Shown here: positions 8,522-17,573 of the stretch, in pieces | How positions within the stretch are numbered: position 1 is the stretch's first letter | Layout: each line of letters begins with the position of its first letter | Assembly (NCBI GenBank): GCA_965214305.1 | Contig: OZ243949.1 | Location: forward strand, 806,001-870,000 | DNA from: Azophilus sp965214305 | GTDB lineage: Bacteria > Pseudomonadota > Gammaproteobacteria > Pseudomonadales > Azotimanducaceae | DNA length: 64,000 nucleotides | Reading direction: 5' to 3' | Program-made: the position numbers and the translations under genes | Notes under the pieces: generated by a model | Databases searched by the model: none | Told to the model about the DNA's origin: nothing | Seen by the model: the letters and a program-made list of their open reading frames with translations, nothing else

Positions 8522-11500
8522 GTGCGGCATCAGGCCGTATCCCTTGCAACGCTCGCCACATTACGCGACGCCATTCGCGCACAAAATCAAGCTGACGAAG
8601 CGCAATCCGTAGAGGCATTGTTGCGGCTTGCCGAACGCAACATCGGAACGCGGACCCGCGAAACCGCGGTCGAGCGGGCGCGCAACCTGGTGGGACGCTG
8701 CCGAGCCGCCGGTCATCGGGCCGGAACCCTTGATGCCTTCCTGCAAGAGTTCGGATTGTCCAATCAGGAGGGCGTCGCGCTCCTGTGTTTAGCGGAAGCG
8801 CTATTGCGTGTACCGGACCAGGCAACCGCAGATGCGCTGATTGCGGAAAAGATCCGCACCGGCAACTGGCATGCGCATCGGGGCAAATCGCCCTCGGCGT
8901 TCGTCAACGCATCCGTCTGGGGTTTGATGCTCACCGGGCGGCTGGTCGGGCTTGATCCCGATACCCTCACCGACACCCTGGGTTGGGTGCGGCGGCTCGT
9001 GGCGCGCCTAGGCGAACCGGTCGTGCGGCGGGCGGTGCTGCAAGCCATGCGTATTCTCGGCGGACAGTACGTGCTTGGCCGGTCCATTGAGGAGGCCCGG
9101 CAGCGGGGTCGGGCGCTGGAGGAAACGGGTACGCGATTCTCGTTCGACATGTTGGGCGAAGGTGCGCGCACCTTTGCGGATGCCAAACGCTACTTCAACG
9201 CCTATATGCACGCCATTAATGTGGTCGGCAAAAATCAAACCGGTGACAATGCCATCACCAATGACGGCATCTCCGTCAAACTTTCCGCACTGCATCCGCG
9301 CTTTGCCTACAAGCAACGGCGGCGGCTGCAAGCAGAACTGCTGCCCTCACTCAGGGCATTAGCGGTACAGGCCCGCCGCTATCGCCTGGGCCTAAGCATC
9401 GATGCGGAAGAAGCCGCGCGCCTGGAACCGACCCTGGAACTATTCGAAACCCTGGCACGAGAACCACAACTGGCCGGTTGGGACGGGCTCGGATTTGTGC
9501 TTCAGGCCTATCAGAAACGTGCGCCCGCGGTGGCCGATTGGCTTATCGCGCTTGCGCGTACCAGCGGTCGGCAACTGCCGGTACGCCTGGTTAAAGGCGC
9601 CTATTGGGATACGGAAATCAAGCACGCCCAAGAGCAAGGCTTTGCCGACTACCCGGTGTTCACCCGCAAAGCCCACACCGACCTATGCTACGAAGTCTGT
9701 GCCGCCCGGCTGCTGACGGCAGCGGATGCGATCTTCCCGCAATTCGCCAGCCACAACGCGCTCTCCATCAGCCTCGTGACGGAATTGGCCCAGGGAAGCC
9801 ATTACGAATTGCAGCGCTTGCATGGCATGGGGCAGCTACTTTACTCCCAACTCGATGCGGATGACCGGCCACCCCTGCGGGTATACGCGCCCGTGGGTTC
9901 GCACACTGATCTGCTGCCCTATCTGGTGCGCCGTCTGCTCGAAAACGGTGCTAATAGTTCGTTTGTGAACCGCTTGCTCGATGCCAAGACGGCGGTCGGA
10001 GAATTGATCCAAGATAGTCTGGCCCGCATATCTCAGCAACTTCCTGTCGCGCACGCCAATGCACCCGCCCCGCTTGGCCATCATCCCGATATTGCCAAGC
10101 CGGCTGATCTCTATCTCAATCTGGGGGAGCATCGAACCAATGCCGCCGGCATTGATCTGGATGATCCGAACGCGCTCGCCGGGTTGGAGATGGCGGCACG
10201 CGCCGCCGCCGCTCGGCACTATCAGGCCGGGCCCATAATTAACGGCAGCCTGGGCGGCGGGCGCGAGACGCCGGTACAAAGCCCGTCGCATCGCGAAACC
10301 ATCGTCGGGACGGTGATCGAGGCATCGCCCGAAAACATCAATATGGCACTTGCCGCGGCGGTTGCGGAACAAGGGCATTGGGATGCGCGCGGTGCCAACG
10401 AACGCGCGGATATTCTGGATCGGGCAGCCAATCTCCTGGAAAAAAATCGCGCGGGGCTGATCGGACTCATCGGTGCGGAGGCGGGGCGCACTTTGGCGGA
10501 TGCCCTTGCGGAGGTTCGCGAGGCCGTCGATTTCTGTCGCTATTACGCCATACGGGCTCGTCGTGTATTCAGTGCGCCACGAACATTGCCCGGCCCGACC
10601 GGAGAACGCAACGAATTGAGCCTGCACGGGCGCGGCCTGTTCGCCTGCATCAGTCCGTGGAACTTTCCCTTGGCCATCTTCACGGGTCAGATAGCGGCAG
10701 CACTGGCCGCCGGCAACGCGGTCGCGGCCAAGCCCGCCGAGCAAACGCCCCTGGTTGCCGCCGAAGCAATACGTTTGTTGCACAAAGCCGGGGTACCGCA
10801 AGGCATATTGCATCTGCTGCCCGGTGACGGTGCTCGTGTCGGCAGCCTGCTTGTTCGGGATCCACGGGTCGCTGGCGTCGCCTTCACTGGCTCCTCGGCA
10901 ACCGCCACCCTCATCAACCGCCAACTCGCCGAGCGAACCGGGCCCATCACCCCCCTGATTGCCGAAACCGGCGGCCAAAATGCGATGCTGGTCGATTCGA
11001 CAGCTTTGCCGGAGCAGGTTGTCGATGATGTGATCGTCTCGGCATTTCAGAGCGCCGGACAACGCTGCTCGGCTTTGCGGGTGCTGTATCTGCAAGAAGA
11101 GGTTGCCGACGACATCCTGACCATGTTGGCCGGTGCCATGCAAACCCTGACAATCGGCGACCCGCTTGATCCGGCCACAGATGTCGGGCCGGTCATCGAT
11201 GACGCTGCCCGGGTCAAGCTGTACGCACATGTCGAGAGCCTACGCCATCAAGGCCGCATTATTGCGGAATGCCCATTGCCATCATGCTGTGCAGCCGGTA
11301 CTTTCTTTCCCCCTCAGGCCATAGAAATCGATTCGATCCATCGCCTCAAGGGCGAGGTGTTCGGCCCCGTTTTGCATGTTATACGCTTCGCCGCCCGGGA
11401 ATTGGACAAGGTTCTAACGGATATCGAGGCGACGGATTTCGGTTTGACCCTCGGCATCCACAGCCGCTTGGACAGCTTCGCAAGCAAGGTGTTCGAGCAA

Positions 11501-11701
11501 ACGCGCGCCGGCAATGTGTATGTTAACCGCAACATGATCGGGGCGGTGGTGGGTGTGCATCCTTTTGGCGGGCGGGGGCTCTCCGGTACGGGTCCCAAGG
11601 CGGGTGGCCCCAATTATCTACACCGGTTCGCCACAGAACGCACACGCAGTGAAAATACGACTGCCAAGGGCGGCAATACCGAGCTTTTTGGATTGGACTA
11701 G
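8522..11701 (+). CDS. putA: bifunctional proline dehydrogenase / L-glutamate gamma-semialdehyde dehydrogenase PutA
   Basis: 1059 aa from the GTG at 8522 (GGAAGA upstream). The proline dehydrogenase barrel occupies roughly residues 200-480, with VKGAYWDTEIKHAQ near 360 and RRLLENGANSSFVNRLL near 475. The NAD-dependent aldehyde dehydrogenase follows (ACISPWNFPLAIFTGQ, GNAVAAKPAEQTP, IAETGGQNAML) with catalytic Cys849 in QSAGQRCSAL. It oxidises proline to glutamate, passing electrons to FAD/quinone and NAD. Compared with E. coli PutA (about 1320 aa) it has no ribbon-helix-helix DNA-binding domain, so it does not regulate itself. The stop TAG shares the palindrome CTAG with the stop of the convergent gene. 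Confidence 0.96.
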   Translation: MRHQAVSLATLATLRDAIRAQNQADEAQSVEALLRLAERNIGTRTRETAVERARNLVGRCRAAGHRAGTLDAFLQEFGLSNQEGVALLCLAEALLRVPDQATADALIAEKIRTGNWHAHRGKSPSAFVNASVWGLMLTGRLVGLDPDTLTDTLGWVRRLVARLGEPVVRRAVLQAMRILGGQYVLGRSIEEARQRGRALEETGTRFSFDMLGEGARTFADAKRYFNAYMHAINVVGKNQTGDNAITNDGISVKLSALHPRFAYKQRRRLQAELLPSLRALAVQARRYRLGLSIDAEEAARLEPTLELFETLAREPQLAGWDGLGFVLQAYQKRAPAVADWLIALARTSGRQLPVRLVKGAYWDTEIKHAQEQGFADYPVFTRKAHTDLCYEVCAARLLTAADAIFPQFASHNALSISLVTELAQGSHYELQRLHGMGQLLYSQLDADDRPPLRVYAPVGSHTDLLPYLVRRLLENGANSSFVNRLLDAKTAVGELIQDSLARISQQLPVAHANAPAPLGHHPDIAKPADLYLNLGEHRTNAAGIDLDDPNALAGLEMAARAAAARHYQAGPIINGSLGGGRETPVQSPSHRETIVGTVIEASPENINMALAAAVAEQGHWDARGANERADILDRAANLLEKNRAGLIGLIGAEAGRTLADALAEVREAVDFCRYYAIRARRVFSAPRTLPGPTGERNELSLHGRGLFACISPWNFPLAIFTGQIAAALAAGNAVAAKPAEQTPLVAAEAIRLLHKAGVPQGILHLLPGDGARVGSLLVRDPRVAGVAFTGSSATATLINRQLAERTGPITPLIAETGGQNAMLVDSTALPEQVVDDVIVSAFQSAGQRCSALRVLYLQEEVADDILTMLAGAMQTLTIGDPLDPATDVGPVIDDAARVKLYAHVESLRHQGRIIAECPLPSCCAAGTFFPPQAIEIDSIHRLKGEVFGPVLHVIRFAARELDKVLTDIEATDFGLTLGIHSRLDSFASKVFEQTRAGNVYVNRNMIGAVVGVHPFGGRGLSGTGPKAGGPNYLHRFATERTRSENTTAKGGNTELFGLD

Positions 11702-13116
11702 CCCGCCAAGGCCGCTTGCAGTCCGGAGTAGCGCGGCTGATCGATAGCGACCTGATTGACCACCGTGGTTCGCAAGTGTTCGGCCAGCCGGGGTTGATCG
11801 AGGGGGATGCTGCCATCGCGCAGGCCATGCACCAGTTGCCAACGCAATTCGGCGAGCCCGGCCTCAGTGCCGAACAGGGCCCGCAATCTCGCCAGTTCAT
11901 CCGCCCGCAGGGCATCGCCCAAGAGCAGTTCGCGGCGCACTATATCCAGTGAATTTCCCGCCACCCGAGCGAGAAAGTTGGTGCGGCCCCGCGTCTGCCC
12001 CATGACGTCCTCGCGTAGAAAGTCCCGCACACTGACCAGCAGCTCATCAATCCGGGGCATATCCTCCGAGGCGTCGGGGTCAAGGCCCGCAACAACCTCG
12101 ACCGGGCCGGGAATGAGCAGATTGGCGCAATCCACCTGGCACTCCGATGAGCGTCGGCCGATGGCGGGACGCTCGACCGTGCGATCCGGGCCGGTGCGAT
12201 AGTGCTCCGCCATGCCGAGGCAGCCGACGGCCCACCAGAAGGAGCCGTAGACTTCCCAGAATTTTAGGGCTTCTCGATCAACGGGTTTGCCGGATACCGA
12301 TGCGTAACCGGCGAGCAAGTCCTCGTAATGGCCAAAGCCGCCCACCGGCCGGTCGCTGCACCCGAATCGCCAGGAATTGGTGCAGATCCAGCCGAGGTCG
12401 CGCATGGGGTCGCCGATGTGGGCAACTTCCCAATCGAGCACGGCAACCACCCCGGTCGGGCAATCCGCGGAAACCATCAGATTGCCGTTGCGGAAATCGT
12501 TGTGGACCAGCGCCGGGGTCGTCGGCGGCGGCAAGTTGTCGAGCAGCCAACGGGCCGTATAGTCGATCATGGGTTGGGGCGTTGCGAACGTTCGATACCG
12601 CTCCCACTGCAATTCGACCACTTCCCGCGGACTGTAGGTTGTAAGCACCTTATCCAACCCGGTGCCGGCCAGATCAATGCCGTGGATGCGCGCCAAAATG
12701 CGGCCGCATGCATGGGCCAGCTTCGGGCGTATTGCATCCAGGTCAGCGGAACGCACAATGCGCGCGCCGAGGGTTTCACCTTCCAGCCATTCCATGAGAA
12801 AACCATCACCGAGGCCGTCGCCCTCTTGCAGCACATGGTAAATCTCGGGTTCGGGAACCCCCGCCGCCCTTGCGGCACGCATCAGCAAGGCTTCACCGGC
12901 AAGCCCGACGGCATTGGTGGCGGCGAAGGGAACCGCGCCGCCCGGTGCGCGGCGCATGGCCAGCAACTTGGTGGCAGCGCCGACCCGGGCTGTTACACGA
13001 TAGGTTTCTTGACTCGCCCCAGCGGATAGCCGCTCTGCGGAAAGCAGCCCGTCGCAACCCGGGATCCGCTTGCGGATAACGGCGTCAAGTTTGGCGTTGA
13101 AGTCCGAATCGGTCAC
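11698..13116 (-). CDS. LvaA-like acyl-CoA kinase (APH fold) fused to DUF6285 domain
   Basis: 472 aa. Residues 25-330 form an aminoglycoside-phosphotransferase fold, with catalytic HNDFRNGNLMV near 205 and the metal-binding VLDWEVAHIGDPMRDLGW near 230. Residues about 350-472 match DUF6285 (DFLREDVM, RTNFLARVAGNSLDIVRREL), which is usually a separate small protein. In Pseudomonas levulinate catabolism LvaA with the small protein LvaB phosphorylates 4-hydroxyacyl-CoA, and LvaC, an acyl-CoA dehydrogenase, removes the phosphate. An acyl-CoA dehydrogenase gene lies just upstream here, so this looks like a natural LvaA-LvaB fusion. Equating DUF6285 with LvaB is my inference. Confidence 0.85.
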   Translation of the reverse strand: MTDSDFNAKLDAVIRKRIPGCDGLLSAERLSAGASQETYRVTARVGAATKLLAMRRAPGGAVPFAATNAVGLAGEALLMRAARAAGVPEPEIYHVLQEGDGLGDGFLMEWLEGETLGARIVRSADLDAIRPKLAHACGRILARIHGIDLAGTGLDKVLTTYSPREVVELQWERYRTFATPQPMIDYTARWLLDNLPPPTTPALVHNDFRNGNLMVSADCPTGVVAVLDWEVAHIGDPMRDLGWICTNSWRFGCSDRPVGGFGHYEDLLAGYASVSGKPVDREALKFWEVYGSFWWAVGCLGMAEHYRTGPDRTVERPAIGRRSSECQVDCANLLIPGPVEVVAGLDPDASEDMPRIDELLVSVRDFLREDVMGQTRGRTNFLARVAGNSLDIVRRELLLGDALRADELARLRALFGTEAGLAELRWQLVHGLRDGSIPLDQPRLAEHLRTTVVNQVAIDQPRYSGLQAALAG

Positions 13117-13180
13117 GACACTGCCAGCTTGCCCACCTCAGCAGCTTGCATCAGCGGCGTTCGGCCTACCGATCGGTAGC

Positions 13181-13292
13181 GAGCGGGCCGGTGGCGCCGC
13201 CCTTGCGGTGCTGGGCACCAGCTTTCCCGCTTGGGCGAGAGGGCTTGGGACGAGCTGAACGGCACCGCAAGGGCGGCGCCACCGGCCCGCTC
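13181..13292. repeat. 31-bp perfect inverted repeat, strong intercistronic hairpin
   Basis: The left arm (13181-13211, starting GAGCGGGCCGGTGGCG) is perfectly complementary to the right arm (13262-13292) around a 50-nt spacer. It lies in the 286-bp gap between the acyl-CoA dehydrogenase and kinase genes, so any joint minus-strand transcript would carry it. There is no T-run, so it looks like a processing or attenuation hairpin rather than a simple intrinsic terminator. Confidence 0.8.
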
Positions 13293-13349
13293 TATCCGCA
13301 AACATTCGGTATCGCTCGGTGCGCCAGTGCATCGGCATGCGCGGCCCGC
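13287..13349. repeat. 63-bp dispersed repeat (GGTATCGCTCGGTGCG family), copy 1
   Basis: The stretch from CCGCTCTATCC through GGTATCGCTCGGTGCG to GCGGCCCGC matches 40593-40655 at about three quarters of positions. Both copies are intergenic and next to GC-rich hairpins. Translations such as RRTERYR recur only because the DNA does. Confidence 0.65.
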
Positions 13350-13402
13350 ACAGTCTGCAAATTGAGCAGCAGCCCGAATTTGCGGGGAAACCGGGCAGGC
13401 GC

Positions 13403-14674
13403 CTAGTCCTCCCGCACCCCTTTGGGAGCGCGCTGTTTCATGTAGCCGAACATATAACCCGCCACGCGACGCATTTGAATTTCTTCCGCGCCCTCGGTGA
13501 TGCGATAGCGCCGGTGATGCCGGTAGATGTGCTCAAACGGCTTGTGCCGGGAATAGCCGAGGCCGCCGTGTACCTGCATGGCGCGATCCGCTGCTTCGCA
13601 GCACAACCGATTCGACCAGTAGTTGCACATGGAGACCTTGTCCGACTGCGAGAAGGCACCCTCCTTGTCCATGTGCCAAGCGGTCTTGTGGATGAAAGCC
13701 CGCAGCATTTCGCATTGGGTTTGCAATTCCACCAGCGGAAACTGAATACCCTGGTTGGTGGCCAGCGGTTTGCCGAAGGGTTTGCGGTCGAGTGCGTATT
13801 GCACGGATTCATTGATGCAGAATTGCGCCGCACCCAGGCTGGAAGCGGCTTGGCGGATACGGTTTTCATTGAAAAAGTGCTGCACAACCTGTAGGCCCCG
13901 CCCCTCCCCGCCAAAGATGGCGCTGTGCGGCACCCGTACATCGGTCAGCGAAATACGCCCGTGGTCGGTTGGCATGTTGAAGGTCCAGAGCATCTCTTCA
14001 ATCTTGAAGCCCGGCGCGTCCGTGGGTGTTAGGAAAGCGGTGATGCCCAAACCATCGCCCGCCTTGCCGCTGGTGCGCGCCATGATCATGTCGTATGGCG
14101 CCTTGTGGATACCGGTGTTCCAAGTCTTGGCCCCGTTGATGACCCAGTCGTCGCCATCCCGGTAGGCGGTGGTTTCCATGTGCGTCGCGTCAGAGCCGTG
14201 CTCCGGCTCGGTAATGCCGAACGCGAAACCGCGCCGCCCCTCGGCGATATCATCAAGCCACTCGGCTTTCTGTGGCTCGGTGCCGTAAATACTCATCAAC
14301 AGCAGCCCGACATTGTTGCCGACGATGGAATGCTCGGTTTGCAAATCGTTGTGCAAGCCAAGCCCCTTGACGGCGAGGTGCTCGCGAATGATGGCCATAG
14401 CCAGATTGCCGCCCGCCCGGCCGCCGTGTTCTTGGGGCGCGGCAAAGCGATAATGTCCCGCCGCATCGGCTCGCCGCCGCGCTTCGGCGAGCAGCGCCTC
14501 CCAAGCCTCATTGGGCAAACCGCCCCGCTCCCAGTCGGTGCGCGCGTCCTCGCGGCGATGATCGAAGAAGCGGATGTTGTCGTCCTGTTCCTCAAGCGGC
14601 TTGATTTCCCGCTCGATGAACCTGTCCAACTCATTAAGATAACTCGCCAATTCCGTGGGAATCGTAAAATCCAT
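13403..14674 (-). CDS. acyl-CoA dehydrogenase, LvaC/ACAD10-11-like
   Basis: 423 aa, full length for the family. It carries the FAD/substrate motif FGITEPEHGSDATHMETTAY, the segment VINGAKTWNTGIHKA, and near the C-terminus AMQVHGGLGYSR and YRITEGAEEIQMRRVAG, where the catalytic glutamate is expected. The gene begins 17 bp after nuoN and precedes the kinase/DUF6285 gene. Acyl-CoA dehydrogenases paired with APH-type kinases act on 4-phosphoacyl-CoA intermediates, giving enoyl-CoA for beta-oxidation; I infer that role here. It could also be an ordinary long-chain acyl-CoA dehydrogenase. Confidence 0.9.
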   Translation of the reverse strand: MDFTIPTELASYLNELDRFIEREIKPLEEQDDNIRFFDHRREDARTDWERGGLPNEAWEALLAEARRRADAAGHYRFAAPQEHGGRAGGNLAMAIIREHLAVKGLGLHNDLQTEHSIVGNNVGLLLMSIYGTEPQKAEWLDDIAEGRRGFAFGITEPEHGSDATHMETTAYRDGDDWVINGAKTWNTGIHKAPYDMIMARTSGKAGDGLGITAFLTPTDAPGFKIEEMLWTFNMPTDHGRISLTDVRVPHSAIFGGEGRGLQVVQHFFNENRIRQAASSLGAAQFCINESVQYALDRKPFGKPLATNQGIQFPLVELQTQCEMLRAFIHKTAWHMDKEGAFSQSDKVSMCNYWSNRLCCEAADRAMQVHGGLGYSRHKPFEHIYRHHRRYRITEGAEEIQMRRVAGYMFGYMKQRAPKGVRED

Positions 14675-14691
14675 AATTCAATCCTCGCCGA

Positions 14692-16140
14692 TCATCCCGG
14701 GCCAGCGATCAGCTCCCGCACCAAATCGATCAGCGGCGTCGGATAGGTGCCAATCGCAATAATCAGGAGCGCCAAGGCTACCGTAATGGTCGTGCCGCCC
14801 CATGAACCCGCGGATACCGACAGGCCTTGCTCCCGAGTCGTCATGGCAAAAACAATCTTTAAGTAATAGTAGATGGAAATTGCGCTGCCAACGATCATGG
14901 CCCAGATCAAGCTCCAAAGCGCCCCCTCGACCCCGGCAACAAAGAGATAGAACTTGGCGATAAAGCCGGCGGTGAGCGGAATGCCCGCCAGCGACAACAG
15001 CGCGACCGTCATCGCTGCGGCCAAGATCGGCCGACGCCAGAACAGCCCCCTGAAGTCATGCACCTGCTCCCTATCCGTGACGCGGCTGGCGGGGGTCAAC
15101 TCGGTTATGACGGCGAAGGCGACAAGCGTCATCGCCAAGTATCCGGCCAAAAAGACGAACGCGGTTTCCACGGCCATCTCCCGTTCGGAGAGCGCCGCAA
15201 CCGCCAACAGGCCGATCATCAGGTAGCCCATGTGGGCAATCGATGAATAGGCGAGAATGCGCTTGACGCTCTCCTGCAAAAGCGCGAGCAGGTTGCCCAA
15301 GACCATGGAGAGAATCGCTATCAGCGCGATGATGGTGAACACAGCGGTATTATCGAGCATGTCCGTTGTAAACGCGAAGCGCAGCAACACGGCAAACATC
15401 GCCGCTTTGGAGACCGTGGCGAGATAGGCGGTGACCGGCGCCGGAGCGCCCTGGTAGACATCCGGCGTCCACATATGGAAAGGCATGAGGGAGAGCTTGA
15501 AGGCGATACCGGCCACCAAAATGGCCTGCCCCGCCACAAGCCACAGATCCGAGCGGTCGCCCGAGGGGGCGAACCTCGCCATGTCATCAAACAGCATGGT
15601 GCCGCTGGCGTGGTACACCAGGGCCATGCCAAACAGCATGATGGTCGAGCCGACGCCGGAGAGAACCAGATACTTCACAGCGGCTTCCAAGGGCGGGTGC
15701 CCTTCCTCCGGGTAGGCAATCAGCGCATAGAGCGAAATGGAAACGATCTCGATGCCGAGCAGCAAAGTGGCGAAGTGCTGCGCACTCACCAGCACCAACG
15801 CACCGAGCGTCGCCAGCGCCAGCAACAGATAGTACTCTTCCTGCCGACCGGGGCGACCTTCGAGATAGCGGTAGGAAACGAACGCGGTAACCGCTGCCGA
15901 AAGCAAAATCAAGGCATCGAAAAAGGCCGCAAAGCCGTCAAAAACAAACAGCGGTGTGACCTCCCAGGTGGCCGTTAGCATGGCGGGAAACAACGCATAG
16001 AAGGCGGCGGCAAAGGTGGTGATGGTAAGCAGCATCGTCAGGCGGTGATTGCGCCAAAATGAAACAATCAATACGACCAGCAAAATGCCCGCCGTCAGGG
16101 TGAGGTGTGGTGCCAGCGCCAGGAAATCGATGTAACTCAC
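14692..16140 (-). CDS. nuoN: NADH-quinone oxidoreductase subunit N
   Basis: 482 aa from the GTG at 16140, which overlaps the nuoM stop as GTGA; an upstream ATG would overlap nuoM by 75 bp and is rejected. It is a Mrp-antiporter-like proton-pumping subunit with about 14 membrane helices. Conserved stretches include EIVSISLYALIAY, AAVKYLVLSGVGSTIMLFGM, FKLSLMPFHMWTPDVYQGAP and ILAYSSIAHMGYLMIGL, containing the helix-7/8 lysine and histidine positions. It is the last nuo gene. Confidence 0.97.
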   Translation of the reverse strand: MSYIDFLALAPHLTLTAGILLVVLIVSFWRNHRLTMLLTITTFAAAFYALFPAMLTATWEVTPLFVFDGFAAFFDALILLSAAVTAFVSYRYLEGRPGRQEEYYLLLALATLGALVLVSAQHFATLLLGIEIVSISLYALIAYPEEGHPPLEAAVKYLVLSGVGSTIMLFGMALVYHASGTMLFDDMARFAPSGDRSDLWLVAGQAILVAGIAFKLSLMPFHMWTPDVYQGAPAPVTAYLATVSKAAMFAVLLRFAFTTDMLDNTAVFTIIALIAILSMVLGNLLALLQESVKRILAYSSIAHMGYLMIGLLAVAALSEREMAVETAFVFLAGYLAMTLVAFAVITELTPASRVTDREQVHDFRGLFWRRPILAAAMTVALLSLAGIPLTAGFIAKFYLFVAGVEGALWSLIWAMIVGSAISIYYYLKIVFAMTTREQGLSVSAGSWGGTTITVALALLIIAIGTYPTPLIDLVRELIAGPG

Positions 16141-17573
16141 GGCAACAGCCCCATCTCGAAGACAACGGGCCGTGACAGCTTCAGCAGCGTCTCGGGATAA
16201 AAGCCAAGCCAAACAAGCGCCAGCATCAGCACGACCATGACGCTCATCTCGCGAAAGCCGAAATCGCGCATAGTGCTCAGCTCGGGGCTGGGTTTGCCCT
16301 GAAAGGAGCGCTGCATCAGCGCCAACCCATAAACCGCCGCCACCACAATGCCCAGCGCGGCAACGATGGTGAGCGGCATATTGACTTGGAAGGCCCCGAG
16401 CAGCACCAGAAACTCGCCGACGAAATTACCCAGACCCGGCATGCCCAGGGAGGCCACCACGAAAAACAACGTCAAGGCGCCCACGCGCGGAGCGCGCACC
16501 CAAAGCCCGCCCATCCTGCCCATCTCGCGGGTGTGCAGGCGTTGCTGCAGCGCCCCCGCCATCATAAACAAGGCCGCCGTGGAAAAGCCGTGCGCCACCA
16601 TCTGCACAACGGTCCCCTGCACCGCCACATGGTTCCAAGCGAAGACACCGAGCAGCACGAAACCCATGTGGCTGATGCTGCTGTAGGCGACCAGCCGCTT
16701 GAAATCCGATTGGCTGTAAGCGAGATAGCCGCCATAGACCACGCTCAGCGCGCCAAGCAGCATGGCCGGCTCGCGAAAGTCCAGTGCCGCCTCGGGAAAG
16801 AGCGGTACAACAAAACGCAACAACCCATAGGCACCGGTTTTCAATAATATTCCCGCCAACAGCACGCTGCCCGCCGTCGGTGCCTGGGTGTGCGCATCCG
16901 GTAGCCAGGTGTGGAAGGGCACGGCCGGCAGCTTCACCACAAAGGCAACGAAAAAGCCGAGCATCAGGAGAAAGGCGATGTCCGGGTCCAGGGTGGCGTC
17001 GAGCAGCGTTTCGTAGCTGAAGGTTAGAACATCGGTCTCGGTGTAGTTGAAATAAACCAGCGCCAGAATCGCGATCAACATCAACAGCCCGCTAATCTGG
17101 GTAAAGAGGAAAAATTTCATCGCCGCATAGGCGCGCGCCTCGTGTCCCCAGATGGCGATAAGAAAGTACATCGGCACCAGCATGACCTCCCAAAACACGA
17201 AGAACAGAAAGAGGTCGAGTGCCGTGAACACGCCGACAACGCCCGCCAGCGTCCAGAGCAGATTGAACTGGAAAAACCCCCGGTTGCGCTCAATCTCATC
17301 CCAGGACGATACGATGGCGACAATGCCGAGGAACAGATTCAAGGCAACCAGCGCATAGCTCAAGCCATCGACAGCCAAGATAACCTGGATGCCGAACCGG
17401 GGGATCCAAGCGGCCCGCTGCACCGTGTCGATGGGTATATTCCACAGCAGCACCATGGCGGCCAAGATGACACCCAGGGCCACCCAGCGCGGCGCATGCT
17501 GGTGGATGCGCTCGGCAAGGCCGGCGATGACACCGCCCGCCAGCAACAACAAAATGAGCCAGAGGATTGTCAC
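16137..17573 (-). CDS. nuoM: NADH-quinone oxidoreductase subunit M
   Basis: 478 aa. The start is a GTG at 17573 overlapping the nuoL stop. It is a polytopic proton pump with FFVFWEVMLVPMYFLIAIWG, including the conserved TM5 glutamate, FKLPAVPFHTWLPDAH-type sequence (here VKLPAVPFHTWLPDAHTQAP) and LVAYSSISHMGFVLLG. Length and motifs are normal for NuoM. It sits between nuoL and nuoN with four-base overlaps on both sides, typical of translational coupling. Confidence 0.97.
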   Translation of the reverse strand: MTILWLILLLLAGGVIAGLAERIHQHAPRWVALGVILAAMVLLWNIPIDTVQRAAWIPRFGIQVILAVDGLSYALVALNLFLGIVAIVSSWDEIERNRGFFQFNLLWTLAGVVGVFTALDLFLFFVFWEVMLVPMYFLIAIWGHEARAYAAMKFFLFTQISGLLMLIAILALVYFNYTETDVLTFSYETLLDATLDPDIAFLLMLGFFVAFVVKLPAVPFHTWLPDAHTQAPTAGSVLLAGILLKTGAYGLLRFVVPLFPEAALDFREPAMLLGALSVVYGGYLAYSQSDFKRLVAYSSISHMGFVLLGVFAWNHVAVQGTVVQMVAHGFSTAALFMMAGALQQRLHTREMGRMGGLWVRAPRVGALTLFFVVASLGMPGLGNFVGEFLVLLGAFQVNMPLTIVAALGIVVAAVYGLALMQRSFQGKPSPELSTMRDFGFREMSVMVVLMLALVWLGFYPETLLKLSRPVVFEMGLLP

